Positions 11,601 through 11,638 of a DNA stretch of 11,638 nucleotides are shown here, in pieces; the stretch's first letter is position 1; each line of letters opens with the position of its first letter. The notes beneath the pieces were generated by a model. The model had not been told where the DNA came from and did not search any database. It saw nothing but the letters and a program-made list of their open reading frames with translations. This DNA is from Prevotella sp. UBA3837 (lineage in GTDB: Bacteria; Bacteroidota; Bacteroidia; Bacteroidales; Bacteroidaceae). A program made the translations under genes and the position numbers. The stretch covers positions 1,668 to 13,305 of the forward strand of contig DGHX01000081.1 in NCBI GenBank assembly GCA_002392835.1, in the 5' to 3' direction.

Positions 11601-11638
11601 CCAGAACCCGCTAACACTGAATACCTTGCCTAATGCAG

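Overview
The window looks like chromosomal DNA of a Bacteroidota member, most likely a GC-rich Prevotella-like species (Bacteroidales). Three promoters fit the Bacteroidota pattern (a TTTG or TTG element, a spacer of about 19-21 bp, then TAnnTTTG). Shine-Dalgarno sequences are absent or weak. The protein families, such as the OMP_b-brl_3-type outer-membrane barrel, the LytS/LytTR pair and a lipoprotein with a Bacteroidales-style lipobox, also fit. The genus is inferred from style, not from a marker gene.

Layout. Positions 1-519 carry no credible gene. They hold a palindrome-rich composite intergenic element (119-436) and a hairpin module (445-473). A minus-strand operon follows at 4938-520: an outer-membrane barrel receptor (2398-4872), a LytS-type histidine kinase (1356-2396) and a LytTR response regulator (520-1272). 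The receptor stop and kinase start are one base apart. A second minus-strand operon at 7382-5018 encodes two PLP-dependent sulfhydrylases, metY (O-acetylhomoserine) then cysK (O-acetylserine). It has its own promoter, a short 5' leader, and a possible weak terminator in front of the receptor promoter.

Divergent from metY, a plus-strand operon (7513-10531) encodes three exported phosphatase proteins. These are a lipoprotein equal to the C-terminal domain of 5'-nucleotidase, a secreted metallophosphatase equal to its N-terminal catalytic domain, and a clan-2 histidine acid phosphatase/phytase-like enzyme. Together they suggest periplasmic or surface scavenging of phosphate and nucleosides from nucleotides and phosphate esters.

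Positions 10532-11340 again lack a gene. They hold a degenerate REP-like repeat, a second composite element (10689-11148) and an inverted copy of the hairpin module (11173-11201). The last 300 bases hold an orphan-looking promoter, a gene fragment on the minus strand and two REP-like repeats.

The most unusual content is non-coding. The two composite elements flank the whole gene block. They share terminal inverted repeats with CGCG boxes, a perfect-armed 25-bp palindrome, an A8-GCG hairpin and 21-bp tandem arrays. Short tandem repeats (6, 7, 8 and 11 bp, 3-4 units each) also sit at gene starts, in a signal-peptide coding region and in a protein linker.
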